Shown piece by piece: positions 7,988-15,661 of a stretch of DNA of 64,000 nucleotides. The translations under genes were made by a program, and so were the position numbers. This DNA is from Oscillospiraceae bacterium. Lineage in GTDB: Bacteria > Bacillota > Clostridia > Oscillospirales > Oscillospiraceae. The stretch spans positions 1 through 64,000 of the forward strand of contig JAHHSG010000007.1 of assembly GCA_020025305.1 (NCBI GenBank). The letters are read 5' to 3'. Position 1 is the first letter of the stretch. Every line of letters starts with the position of its first letter. The notes under the pieces were generated by a model. The model did not search any database. It saw only the letters and a program-made list of their open reading frames with translations, and was not told the DNA's origin.

Positions 7988-9597
7988 TAGATATTCCCTC
8001 CCATAGATAGAATTGCGTTGTTGAGTTCTGATAGTCTCTTGTCGATGTACTTCTTTGTGTCCATGTTGTAGGTTACCTCCAGCGTAACCTCCGGCGTATA
8101 TGTGATGACTGACATACTGGGGGAAACTGTTTTTGCTCCCGACACTGTACCACCAGCCGTCGGAGTATATACCTTGCTTTGGTACGGTTCAAATGGTGCA
8201 GGGGTTGTTCCCATACATAGCATTGGCTTGAATACAGCGTTCTCCACCGTTGTTCCAGCGTTGATCTGGACAAGCAATCCAGTTAGCTCGCTCTGCACCT
8301 CGAAGGAAACGCCATCTCCTTGATCATATTTCCCCAATTTCCCGTCATATCTAGCCTGAATCAGACACCCCTCAATTTTAGGGCAACCGCTCATGGAATA
8401 GCTTCCTGCTCCTGCCCTAAAATTTGTCGGGAGCAGCTGTAGATATACATTCTCTTCCGCTATACCGTTTGCTGTAATCACACCGTTTTCATACTGAAAC
8501 GTTACGCCTTTCCAATTCTCCGGCTTCTCTCTAAAGGGGAAAGGAACTAGGTTCTTGCCACATACATTGACTTTGGCTTTTGACAAGTCGGAGATATAGG
8601 GCGTGTAGGGGGTTGCCTTTGCTCCCATCTGCAGCTTCGGCTTGAATACTGCACCATTGAGTGTTGTGCCAGACTTGATATACAGCAGCAAGCTGTTTAT
8701 TTTTTTACGCACCGAAAAAGATGCGCCGCTTCCGGTGTCTCTTGTTATCTCGTCGTGATCATGGTTCACAGAAATAGCACACCCGCTAATACTGGGGCAG
8801 CCGCTGATAGAAAACATTCCAGGATTGGCAGAAAAATGGCTAGGAAGTAAATTCACATAGATGTTCTGTTCCGCCGTTCCGTTTGCCGTGACCACACCGT
8901 TATCATAGCTAAATGACACCCCCTTCCAGTTGTCCGGTTGTTCCTGGAACGGGAACGGGATCATGTTTTCCGAATACACCTTACAGCCCAGTTCGTGCTC
9001 CACAGGACTTACCATATCGGTGCTGACAGTTGCGCCCACCAGCGTCTCTCGAATAGCCGGAGCAAACGTCTGGTCAACGTATGTTTTCTGGGCCTTGTCC
9101 GCCAGCTGTTCCGCAGCGGCCTGCGCCCGATCTGCATCGGCCTTGGCGGCAGCGGCCGACTTCTTGGCCGAATCCTTGGCACCAATAGCCGCCGTATGGG
9201 CCTCATTCGCCATCTGCTCGATGTGCGTATACCATGGATTGACCTGCTCCGGAGGCGCAGCACCCGCCGTCTCCTCCAAGCTGGGCAGCACGGTATAGCT
9301 GTAACAGGCGCTCTTGGCAACCTTCCCATTCAGCAAGTAGGACAGCTGCGCCTGTCCGTCTCCTGATTTAGCCGTTTCCGCCCCAGTGACCACCCAGACC
9401 GCACTGCTGCCCTGCAATTTTACGGTTGCCGGGTAAGTATCCTGATAATCCATCCGCACCAACAGCTGCAGCGTGCCGCCGGCGCCCACCTCTTTCTGCC
9501 ATTCTTGGACCACATCAAAGCGTACCGTTGTGACACCGCTCTCCCCGGCGCGGCCCAAAACCATCCTCACTTCCGGCGTTGCGATGATTTCTCTCAT
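7987..9597 (-). CDS. Phage distal tail/baseplate or receptor-binding protein
   Basis: About 536 residues. The N-terminal 125 residues resemble baseplate upper protein domains (MREIIATPEVRM, FDVVQEW). An Ala/Lys-rich coiled-coil-like stretch (about 135-180) follows. Then come two homologous modules of roughly 130 residues, each opening with N-x-(I/V)-P-F-P-F and containing NWKGV and NGVxTANGxAE-x-N; these look like beta-sandwich, probably carbohydrate-binding, units. The C-terminus ends in a short helix. The start at 9597 is preferred over an in-frame ATG at 9633 because AAAGGAGG sits correctly spaced before it and it avoids overlap with the upstream gene. Likely binds the host surface. Confidence 0.75.
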   Translation of the reverse strand: MREIIATPEVRMVLGRAGESGVTTVRFDVVQEWQKEVGAGGTLQLLVRMDYQDTYPATVKLQGSSAVWVVTGAETAKSGDGQAQLSYLLNGKVAKSACYSYTVLPSLEETAGAAPPEQVNPWYTHIEQMANEAHTAAIGAKDSAKKSAAAAKADADRAQAAAEQLADKAQKTYVDQTFAPAIRETLVGATVSTDMVSPVEHELGCKVYSENMIPFPFQEQPDNWKGVSFSYDNGVVTANGTAEQNIYVNLLPSHFSANPGMFSISGCPSISGCAISVNHDHDEITRDTGSGASFSVRKKINSLLLYIKSGTTLNGAVFKPKLQMGAKATPYTPYISDLSKAKVNVCGKNLVPFPFREKPENWKGVTFQYENGVITANGIAEENVYLQLLPTNFRAGAGSYSMSGCPKIEGCLIQARYDGKLGKYDQGDGVSFEVQSELTGLLVQINAGTTVENAVFKPMLCMGTTPAPFEPYQSKVYTPTAGGTVSGAKTVSPSMSVITYTPEVTLEVTYNMDTKKYIDKRLSELNNAILSMGGNI

Positions 9598-9614
9598 CAA
9601 CCTCTCCTCCTTTG

Positions 9615-9899
9615 TTATGTGACGATCTCCCACGTCTTCACTTCCGCATAAATTTTCCCTATGAAGGAATTTCCTCCCAGTGCCGTGTACGCCTCATAGC
9701 ATGATACAAAATTCTCATACTCATACTGCCGGATGATCTGCGTTTCGCGGTGGTGATAATAAGTACGCAGCATCTCACTGCGCAGCTGACACTTGGCTCC
9801 CTCCGTGATGCGCCGTCCCCATTGAAAGGCGCTCCACAACACTGTCGTTGCTGCAGCCAGCGCCGTCACCGCCCCGGCCGCCGCCAACAAATCGTTCAT
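9615..9899 (-). CDS. Small phage protein with one membrane segment
   Basis: 94 residues from the ATG at 9899, which has GGAGGTGTAAGGAGG upstream; an in-frame ATG at 9938 lacks such a site. One N-terminal hydrophobic segment (about 3-22, Ala-rich) is followed by a polar, Tyr-rich domain. Its position upstream of the tail-tip gene and its size fit unassigned proteins of phage tail/lysis regions. It could be an auxiliary holin-like protein, but nothing decides this. Confidence 0.5.
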   Translation of the reverse strand: MNDLLAAAGAVTALAAATTVLWSAFQWGRRITEGAKCQLRSEMLRTYYHHRETQIIRQYEYENFVSCYEAYTALGGNSFIGKIYAEVKTWEIVT

Positions 9900-10220
9900 A
9901 CTCCTCCTTACACCTCCCTCTATCAGCCCCCTGCACAACCTTGTTTATTGCTGCAAAAAATGCAACAAAAGCATAATTCTATTGATTTACTTGGTGACCC
10001 ACTGCGTTCTCCTTCGAAATTTAGCATTTCTTCTATTTTCTTTTTTATATTGAAAAAACAGTAACAAACATTACTTGGTCATCAAATATACTGATGCCAC
10101 GGATGGAAGCCGATCATCTTTAAAATTGTCGGTGCATCTATTGGATGGGATAAATTTAAAATGGAATTCTCCCCCGAAGACAGAAGTGCCATTCCCTATA
10201 TCAATGCCGCTTTAAACGAA

Positions 10221-10252
10221 AGAAGCCGCCCTGTGCGGGCGGCTTCTTTTTG
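10221..10252 (+). terminator. Intrinsic terminator
   Basis: An 11-bp perfect stem (AGAAGCCGCCC / GGGCGGCTTCT, arms 10221-10231 and 10237-10247) with a 5-base loop, followed by a T run. Confidence 0.75.
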
Positions 10253-10513
10253 CGGCGTTAACCGACATTTGTCTGATTTGAAAAAGGCGGTAGTTATTTA
10301 CATGGATATGCTGCAGACCACGCCACAGCACAGCGAGTCCATGAACAGCAAATATTTATACCCACAGCGGACAAAGTTCTCTGAACATCGCTCGCCAGTT
10401 GATTGACGGATCAATTTGTCACCACTTTTATCACCGGCCTAATGCCCCATAATGCCTTTTCATGCCTATGAGGGCTTAAAATAGCCCTTGGCTGCCACCT
10501 CATTTCGGGCACA

Positions 10514-10560
10514 AAAAAGCACCGGAAGCCCTTGATTTCAAAGGATTTCCGGTGCTTTTT
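10514..10560 (-). terminator. Bidirectional terminator downstream of tRNA-Arg
   Basis: A 14-bp perfect stem (AAAAGCACCGGAA core, arms 10514-10527 and 10547-10560) with A/T runs on both outer sides. It lies just past the 3' end of the minus-strand tRNA. Confidence 0.8.
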
Positions 10561-10563
10561 ACT

Positions 10564-10640
10564 TGGTACGCCCGACTGGATTCGAACCAGCGGCCTTTAG
10601 AGTCGGAGTCTAACGCTCTATCCAGCTGAGCTACGGGCGC
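10564..10640 (-). tRNA. tRNA-Arg (anticodon CCG)
   Basis: On the minus strand the cloverleaf can be traced: acceptor GCGCCCG pairs with CGGGCGT (ending in a G-T pair), the D-arm is GCTC/GAGC, the anticodon stem TTAGA/TCTAA encloses loop CTCCGAC, and the T-loop is TTCGAAT. The anticodon CCG reads CGG. The CCA end is encoded (10564-10566). tRNA 3' ends like this are frequent phage integration sites, and the prophage fragment lies on this side. Confidence 0.93.
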
Positions 10641-10708
10641 ATATCAGTGTTGCTAAAGTATTATAACAAAATTTTTTTCTCTTGTAAAGTAAATTTTGTT
10701 AAAACAGA

Positions 10709-10749
10709 TTGTTAAAAAAGTTGACAACTATTGTTCTGTGTTGTACAAT
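10709..10749 (+). promoter_or_regulatory. rex promoter with candidate Rex operator
   Basis: TTGACA (10721-10726), 17 bases, TACAAT (10744-10749). Overlapping the -35 box is TTGTTAA-N5-TTGACAA (10709-10727). This resembles the Rex consensus TTGTTAA-N4-TTAACAA but has one extra spacer base and one mismatch. Autoregulation by NADH/NAD ratio would fit, but the operator is tentative. Confidence 0.6.
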
Positions 10750-10828
10750 GAAAGACAGCAAAAGCAGGGTTTTCGCTTTTCTCCGTGATCCTGTTGACTA
10801 TAGTTTTCCAAAGGACGGTTGCTGTACT

Positions 10829-11458
10829 ATGAAAAAACAGAGAATTTCGGACGCTGTCATTCACCGCCTGCCACGCTACTACCGCTATTTGAACGATTTG
10901 CATGACAAAGGTATTGTGCGTATTTCTTCCAATTCCCTTGGCAGCAAGATGGGAATTACCGCCTCTCAGATCCGCCAAGATCTGAGCTGCTTTGGTGAGT
11001 TTGGCCAGCAAGGTTACGGGTATAACGTCGCAGAACTTCGTTCTGAAATCGGTCATATTTTAGGCAGTGACAACGGTCACCGCCTCATCATTATCGGGGT
11101 TGGACATCTGGGCCACGCATTGCTGCAAAATTTTGACTTCGGCAAGGCGGGCTTTCAACTGGATGCAGCTTTCGATGTTTCCCCAGAGCTCATTGGCACC
11201 TCGATCCGAGATGTCACCATCCGTTCCATGGACGAGTTGGAGGATTATGTCGCACAACATGTCCCTGATGTGGCGGTACTTACCGTTCCCCAAAATGTGG
11301 CACGGCCGTTGGCCGACCGCCTGATTGGGTTAGGCATCCGCGGCTTTTGGAACTTCACCAATGTGGAACTGTCCTCAGAGGATCCCAATGTTTTCTTTGA
11401 GAGCATCCATTTCGTAGATACGCTCCTTACCCTGAGTTATCGTATTTCCCAAGAATAA
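10829..11458 (+). CDS. rex: Redox-sensing transcriptional repressor Rex
   Basis: About 209 residues from the ATG at 10829. The N-terminal winged helix (about 1-80) includes SQIRQDLSCFGEFGQQGYGY, strongly typical of Rex. A Rossmann domain follows with IIGVGHLGHAL as the NAD-binding loop, and a C-terminal swapping helix (FFESIHFVDTLLTLSYRI). Rex binds operators when NADH is low and releases them when NADH rises, controlling fermentation genes. An in-frame upstream ATG at 10709 would start inside the promoter, so the later start, which gives the usual family length, is chosen. It is monocistronic by appearance. Confidence 0.93.
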   Translation: MKKQRISDAVIHRLPRYYRYLNDLHDKGIVRISSNSLGSKMGITASQIRQDLSCFGEFGQQGYGYNVAELRSEIGHILGSDNGHRLIIIGVGHLGHALLQNFDFGKAGFQLDAAFDVSPELIGTSIRDVTIRSMDELEDYVAQHVPDVAVLTVPQNVARPLADRLIGLGIRGFWNFTNVELSSEDPNVFFESIHFVDTLLTLSYRISQE

Positions 11459-11535
11459 GCGCACCTTTCCCCGCCACCGTCATACTATGGAGTGAGGCCG
11501 ATCAAAACGGCTCAAATTTCATAGGAGGCTACGAT

Positions 11536-11721
11536 ATGTATAATCAGAACTGCTTCGGAGGCAATAGCTGCTGGATCATCATTGCGATTATCCTTCTGTT
11601 CCTGTGCTGCGGCAACGGCTATGGCAACGGCTGCGGCTATGGCTGCGGCAACGGCTGCGGCAACGGTTGCGGCAACGGCTGCGGCTGTGGCAACGGCTGC
11701 GGCAATGACTGCGGCTGCTAA
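11536..11721 (+). CDS. Gly/Cys-rich small membrane peptide
   Basis: 61 residues. A short polar N-terminus (MYNQNCFGGNS) precedes one membrane segment (WIIIAIILLFLCC, about 13-25). The rest is almost entirely Gly, Cys and Asn in repeats of GCGNGCGN. An AGGAGG ribosome binding site lies 9 bases before the ATG and a strong terminator follows, so it is a real, separately terminated gene. Many cysteines next to a membrane anchor suggest metal binding, disulfide cross-linking or a spore/envelope structural role. Function is unknown. Confidence 0.75.
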   Translation: MYNQNCFGGNSCWIIIAIILLFLCCGNGYGNGCGYGCGNGCGNGCGNGCGCGNGCGNDCGC

Positions 11722-11738
11722 GTTCGGCCTATCTCACC

Positions 11739-11769
11739 ATCCCCCTGTCCTCCGGACGGGGGGATTTTT
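11739..11769 (+). terminator. Intrinsic terminator of the Gly/Cys-rich peptide gene
   Basis: A 12-bp stem (ATCCCCCTGTCC with GGACGGGGGGAT, one G-T pair) with a 3-base loop, followed by TTTTT. Confidence 0.8.
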
Positions 11770-11833
11770 CTTCTCTCCGTTGTGCATTTTCCCGGCCTAT
11801 GCCATACTTCATCACATCCCAAGGAGGTGCGCT

Positions 11834-12448
11834 ATGGATTTGCGTACATTTGAGACAAAATTTCATCACCATATCCCCACATTGCAGCAAGCACGCGCCT
11901 GCTACGCCGTATTGGTTCCTCTCGTGTCACTTCCAGAAGGGCTGTCTCTTCTCTACGAGGTGCGCGCTGCCGACCTCCACCATCATGCCGGAGAAATCTG
12001 CTTTCCCGGCGGAAAGATGGAAAGAGGCGAAACCACCATACAGTGCGCCCTGCGGGAAACGGAAGAGGAGTTGGGCATTTCGTCCCGGGATATTGAGATA
12101 ATCGGTGCTCTGGATTTTCTGTATCTACGCTCCGATGCACTGATGTATCCCATTCTTGCCAAAGTGTCTCCCTCGGCACTGCAAAATATTCGCTGCCATC
12201 CGGCAGAGGTGGATCGCACACTGCTCATTCCCGTGAAAGAGCTGATATCTCATCCTCCCGAATTCTACCGTTATCCCCTTCAGCCCATAGTGGATGACCA
12301 CTTCCCCTATGAGAAGGTGCACGCTTCCCCCGACTACTCGTGGCAAAAGGGTCAAATGGAGGTTCCTGTCTATGAAGACCTCCCTTATCCTTTGTGGGGG
12401 CTAACCGCACGGATCACCTATTGGCTGCTCCACATGGTCACTCAATAA
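11834..12448 (+). CDS. Nudix hydrolase, CoA pyrophosphatase-like
   Basis: 204 residues. It contains the Nudix box starting GGKMERGETTIQCALRETEEE (about 57-79), preceded by HHHAGEICFPGG, which corresponds to the extra motif of the CoA-pyrophosphatase subgroup (YeaB/Nudt7 type). Such enzymes cleave CoA or CoA derivatives to 3',5'-ADP and 4'-phosphopantetheine. AAGGAGGTG is ideally placed before the ATG at 11834. It is followed by its own terminator. Substrate preference is inferred from the motif only. Confidence 0.85.
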   Translation: MDLRTFETKFHHHIPTLQQARACYAVLVPLVSLPEGLSLLYEVRAADLHHHAGEICFPGGKMERGETTIQCALRETEEELGISSRDIEIIGALDFLYLRSDALMYPILAKVSPSALQNIRCHPAEVDRTLLIPVKELISHPPEFYRYPLQPIVDDHFPYEKVHASPDYSWQKGQMEVPVYEDLPYPLWGLTARITYWLLHMVTQ

Positions 12449-12532
12449 TCCGCCACCGAAAGAGGCACTTCCCCACAGGGACACAGAATAACCCGTACGC
12501 AAGTCTGCTACAGGGAAAGCACAAAACATAAC

Positions 12533-12590
12533 GCAGGGCGCCATGAGAAAATCGCTGCAGATTTCTCGTGGTGCCCTGCTTTACTCTTTT
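12533..12590 (+). terminator. Intrinsic terminator after the Nudix gene
   Basis: A 19-bp stem (12533-12551 with 12561-12579), perfect except for two G-T pairs, with a 9-base loop, followed by TTTACTCTTTT. Confidence 0.75.
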
Positions 12591-12646
12591 AATATCTCTG
12601 TTTTCTATCAGCTGCAACACGCATAAACCGATAGATATATCAAAAC

Positions 12647-12811
12647 TTATTGGTGTTCCTTTCTCCATCGATAAAGGTTCACACAGTGAGGGATTCCGCT
12701 GGCCATAATGACAACAATACCAGCAGGAAACCCCATCCAACAGACAATGATACAACCCACCAATACAATGACCAGTCCCAATATTGATAAATATCGTGTC
12801 TGTTTGTCCAT
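12647..12811 (-). CDS. 54-residue membrane protein downstream of sfsA
   Basis: 54 codons from the ATG at 12811, preceded by GGAGGGGAAGCA. The protein has a short polar start (MDKQTRY), two adjacent hydrophobic segments (about 8-25 and 27-40) and a basic tail (YRWRKEHQ). It lies 41 bases after sfsA on the same strand and could be co-transcribed with it. No family is recognised. The good ribosome binding site and the membrane-protein composition argue that it is real. Confidence 0.6.
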   Translation of the reverse strand: MDKQTRYLSILGLVIVLVGCIIVCWMGFPAGIVVIMASGIPHCVNLYRWRKEHQ

Positions 12812-12852
12812 TGCTTCCCCTCCAAAAATTCCGAACTATCTAACACTTCTAC

Positions 12853-13527
12853 TCAAAGGAGCACCGGAACCCTCCGAAATACTGTTAGGCTATTTGGCTT
12901 TACATGGCAGTTGACTGCCACAATTTCAACCCCTGCGGCTGCCGCCTGCCGCAGTGCATCCCCAAAAGCAGGGTGTGTCACATCATTCGGGGCAAAGTCC
13001 ACTGCCTCCTCCATCTGGATGATAAATACAATACTGGCGCGGTGGCCTTCCTCCACCGCTCGGATCAGTTCATGGATGTGCTTAACCCCCCGCTCCGTAG
13101 GGGCATCCGGGAAACAGGCATGGCCGTCTTGCTCCAGTGTGACGCCTTTTACCTCTACCATATGGAGGCCTTCCGCCGTCTGAAGGCAGAAGTCCAGCCG
13201 CGATTTTCCGTAGGTATACTCGCTGTGCATCTGTGTCAGCGCAGGCTCAAATTCTCCGGCCCATTCTGCAAACACCTTGTTGGGTGCCTGTGCATCCATA
13301 TTGATGAGTTTTTCTCCCTTACGCACAGTGATCAGATCATAGTCCGTTTTGCGCTTAGGGTTCGTCCCCCGTTCCAGCCACACCTCTGCCCCCGGTACCA
13401 GCAGCTCCCGACAGCGTCCCGTATTCTTTACATGGCAAATCACCTGCCGGCCCTCCACGTCCACATGGGCAATGAATCGGTTAGGGCGCTCTAAAAAAAT
13501 CCCCTTTTTCATAGTTTCATACTGCAT
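12853..13527 (-). CDS. sfsA: SfsA family DNA-binding/nuclease-fold protein
   Basis: 224 residues, the usual family length. Recognisable blocks are FIAHVDVEGRQVICHVKNTGRC near the N-terminus (OB-fold part), SRLDFCL, and MVEVKGVTL followed by FPDAPTERG (nuclease-like core with the D/E-x-K residues). SfsA was named for a sugar-fermentation-stimulation phenotype in E. coli; its biochemical role is still unclear. AAAGGGGGG precedes the ATG at 13527. Confidence 0.92.
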   Translation of the reverse strand: MQYETMKKGIFLERPNRFIAHVDVEGRQVICHVKNTGRCRELLVPGAEVWLERGTNPKRKTDYDLITVRKGEKLINMDAQAPNKVFAEWAGEFEPALTQMHSEYTYGKSRLDFCLQTAEGLHMVEVKGVTLEQDGHACFPDAPTERGVKHIHELIRAVEEGHRASIVFIIQMEEAVDFAPNDVTHPAFGDALRQAAAAGVEIVAVNCHVKPNSLTVFRRVPVLL

Positions 13528-13666
13528 AAAGCCGCCCCCCTTTTCTCAGTTTGTTATTTTAGCATATTTTTTTCTTGAAGAAAAGTGGTTTTTCGACCTA
13601 TTTATTAGCAAAAACGTTCATAAAATTTTCATCAGTTCGTCAATGTAACAAATTTTCTATTGCTAT

Positions 13667-13695
13667 TTGTAATCTTACCATATGTTTGGTACAAT
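13667..13695 (+). promoter_or_regulatory. Promoter of the oad operon
   Basis: TTGTAA (13667-13672), 17 bases, TACAAT (13690-13695), 34 bases before the oadG start. Confidence 0.65.
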
Positions 13696-13728
13696 AATAA
13701 CATATCATACTGGAAGGGATTTGATATC

Positions 13729-14001
13729 ATGGGATATTCCAACCTATTTGTATGTCTGATGGGCATGGGCACCGTATTTCTCGGTCTAGCCTGTCTGGTC
13801 GTCTTGGTGAGTATCATGGGTCGTCTTTTTGGAAAGAAAGCCCCGGCGCATACGGAGGACACACAGGCGGTGTCCGTCAGCGAAATGTCACTGCCGCCTG
13901 AGAAAAAGGCAGAACTCTTGGCAGCCATTACTGCTGCTGTAGCAGAAAACCTTCATACGGATATTTCCGCCATTCGCATTGTATCCATTAAAAGAGTCTG
14001 A
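13729..14001 (+). CDS. oadG: Oxaloacetate decarboxylase gamma-type subunit
   Basis: 90 residues. One N-terminal membrane segment (LFVCLMGMGTVFLGLACLVVLVSI, about 5-28), a charged linker and a C-terminal soluble helix-rich segment (KKAELLAAITAAVAENL) are typical for OadG. The gamma subunit anchors and assembles the sodium-pumping decarboxylase at the membrane. The start at 13729 is chosen over an in-frame ATG at 13660, which lies upstream of the -10 box. It is the first gene of a four-gene operon. Confidence 0.85.
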   Translation: MGYSNLFVCLMGMGTVFLGLACLVVLVSIMGRLFGKKAPAHTEDTQAVSVSEMSLPPEKKAELLAAITAAVAENLHTDISAIRIVSIKRV

Positions 14002-14021
14002 TCTGAGGAGGAAAAGAAGCA

Positions 14022-14366
14022 ATGAAAAAATACAAAGTAACCGTCAACGGTACTGCATATGAAGTGGAACTGGAAGAGCTGACAGATGCCGCTGCCACTG
14101 CCCCCGCTGCTGCAGTACCTGTTGTGCCTGCTGCATCTGCTGCTTCTAATGCCGGCGAAAAAATTATGGCTCCCATGCCCGGTAACATTCTTTCTGTCAA
14201 CGTGGTTCCCGGTGATGCCGTGAAAAGCGGTCAGGTACTGATGATCCTGGAGGCCATGAAAATGGAAAATGAGATCATGGCGCCCCGCGATGGCATTGTC
14301 CAATCTGTTCATACCACCAAAGGTTCCGCCGTGGAGTCCGGCGCACTCCTGTGCGTCCTCCAGTAA
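14022..14366 (+). CDS. Biotin carboxyl carrier subunit of the decarboxylase
   Basis: 114 residues. The N-terminus (MKKYKVTVNGTAYEVELEE) is followed by an Ala/Pro-rich flexible linker (about 24-43) and a biotinyl domain with the canonical EAMKMEN site; the lysine is biotinylated. The separate carrier shuttles the carboxyl group from the carboxyltransferase (15662-17122) to the membrane decarboxylase (14379-15641). The ribosome binding site is GAGGAGG. Its presence as a separate gene explains why the alpha subunit lacks a biotin domain. Confidence 0.92.
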   Translation: MKKYKVTVNGTAYEVELEELTDAAATAPAAAVPVVPAASAASNAGEKIMAPMPGNILSVNVVPGDAVKSGQVLMILEAMKMENEIMAPRDGIVQSVHTTKGSAVESGALLCVLQ

Positions 14367-14378
14367 CGGAGGGGTCAC

Positions 14379-15641
14379 ATGGGCGCTATTGTAAACTTCC
14401 TGCAAGGTACCGGCTTTGCGCAGTTTTTTGTAGGAGATAACTGGAAATGTCTGGCAATGATTGTGATCGCCTGCCTATTGCTGTTTCTGGGGATTGTAAA
14501 GAAATATGAACCGCTGCTTCTGGTTCCTATCGCCGTCGGTATGCTGGTAACCAATCTCCCCGGTGCTCATATGTTCCACGAGGTTTTCTATGCCGGCGGA
14601 CACATTCACTGGGATCTTTTGGGCGGTGCCCCCATTACCGCAGAATTTTTGGCAGAGATGGAAGCGCTGGGCGTTTCCCCAGATGTGCTGGCCTCCGTCA
14701 GTGTAGGGCAAACCCTCGGTGTGGGACTCATCGACATCCTGTACTTGGGCGTTAAGCTGGGCATCTATCCCTGCCTCATCTTTCTGGGCGTAGGCGCCAT
14801 GACCGACTTTGGTCCTCTCATCGCCAACCCGAAGAGTTTGCTGCTGGGCGCTGCGGCGCAGCTGGGCATTTTTATGACTTATGTAGGCTGCCGTGTGTTC
14901 CTGCACTTCACCGGTGCAGAGGCCGCCTCTGTCGGCATTATCGGCGGTGCAGACGGGCCTACCGCTATCTTCGTTGCCGCCATGCTGGCCCCGGCACTTT
15001 TAGGGCCAATCGCCGTGTCTGCTTATTCCTATATGGCGCTGGTTCCTGTGATTCAGCCCCCTATCATGAAGCTGCTGACCACCAAAAAAGAGCGGCAAAT
15101 TGTAATGAAGCCGCTGCGCACCGTGTCCAAGCGTGAGAAGATTCTCTTCCCCATCGTTGTGACCATCTTTGTCTCGCTGCTGGTGCCCTCCGCCGCACCG
15201 CTGATCTCCTGCCTGATGCTTGGCAACTTATTTAAGGAATCCGGCGTGACCGATCGCCTGAGCAAGACGGTTCAGAACGAACTGATGAACATTGTAACCA
15301 TTTTCCTGGGAATCTCCGTAGGTGCTACCGCCACCGGCGCTACTTTCCTTTCCCCCAAAACACTGGGCATTATGCTTATGGGGATAGTGGCCTTCTGCGT
15401 CGGCACGGCAGGCGGTCTGCTGCTGGCTAAATTTATGAACCTGTTTTTGAAAGAGAAGATCAATCCTCTCATCGGTGCCGCCGGCGTATCCGCCGTGCCT
15501 ATGGCCGCCCGTGTGGCCCAGAAAGAGGGGCAGGAGGCTAATCCCGGCAACTTCCTGCTGATGCACGCCATGGGGCCCAATGTGGCCGGCGTAATTGGCT
15601 CTGCTATTGCCGCCGGCGTACTGCTCTCGCTGTTCGGTTAA
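14379..15641 (+). CDS. oadB: Sodium ion-translocating decarboxylase beta subunit
   Basis: 420 residues with many membrane segments. Family landmarks include GGADGPTAIF (about 189-198), the VPMAARVAQKEGQ stretch and HAMGPNVAGVIGSAIAAG at the C-terminus. This subunit decarboxylates carboxybiotin and couples the reaction to export of sodium ions, giving energy to fermenting anaerobes. The ribosome binding site is GGAGGGG, and it starts 12 bases after the biotin carrier. Confidence 0.95.
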   Translation: MGAIVNFLQGTGFAQFFVGDNWKCLAMIVIACLLLFLGIVKKYEPLLLVPIAVGMLVTNLPGAHMFHEVFYAGGHIHWDLLGGAPITAEFLAEMEALGVSPDVLASVSVGQTLGVGLIDILYLGVKLGIYPCLIFLGVGAMTDFGPLIANPKSLLLGAAAQLGIFMTYVGCRVFLHFTGAEAASVGIIGGADGPTAIFVAAMLAPALLGPIAVSAYSYMALVPVIQPPIMKLLTTKKERQIVMKPLRTVSKREKILFPIVVTIFVSLLVPSAAPLISCLMLGNLFKESGVTDRLSKTVQNELMNIVTIFLGISVGATATGATFLSPKTLGIMLMGIVAFCVGTAGGLLLAKFMNLFLKEKINPLIGAAGVSAVPMAARVAQKEGQEANPGNFLLMHAMGPNVAGVIGSAIAAGVLLSLFG

Positions 15642-15661
15642 GGAAAATGAGGTATGATTTC

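Larger units (their letters stand above)
9900..10563. other. Phage-to-tRNA junction without a clear gene
   Basis: No convincing gene. A plus-strand frame at 10161-10406 runs through a perfect terminator hairpin and is not believed. The stretch contains two terminators and three copies of a TTACTTGGT motif (within 9986-9995, 10070-10079 and 10558-10567). The last copy includes the CCA end of the adjacent tRNA. This pattern could be decayed attachment-site sequence. No integrase is present. Confidence 0.45.

Noticed and set aside
10161..10406. 81-codon plus-strand frame before tRNA-Arg
   Set aside because: It reads straight through a perfect terminator hairpin and has no good ribosome binding site or family resemblance.
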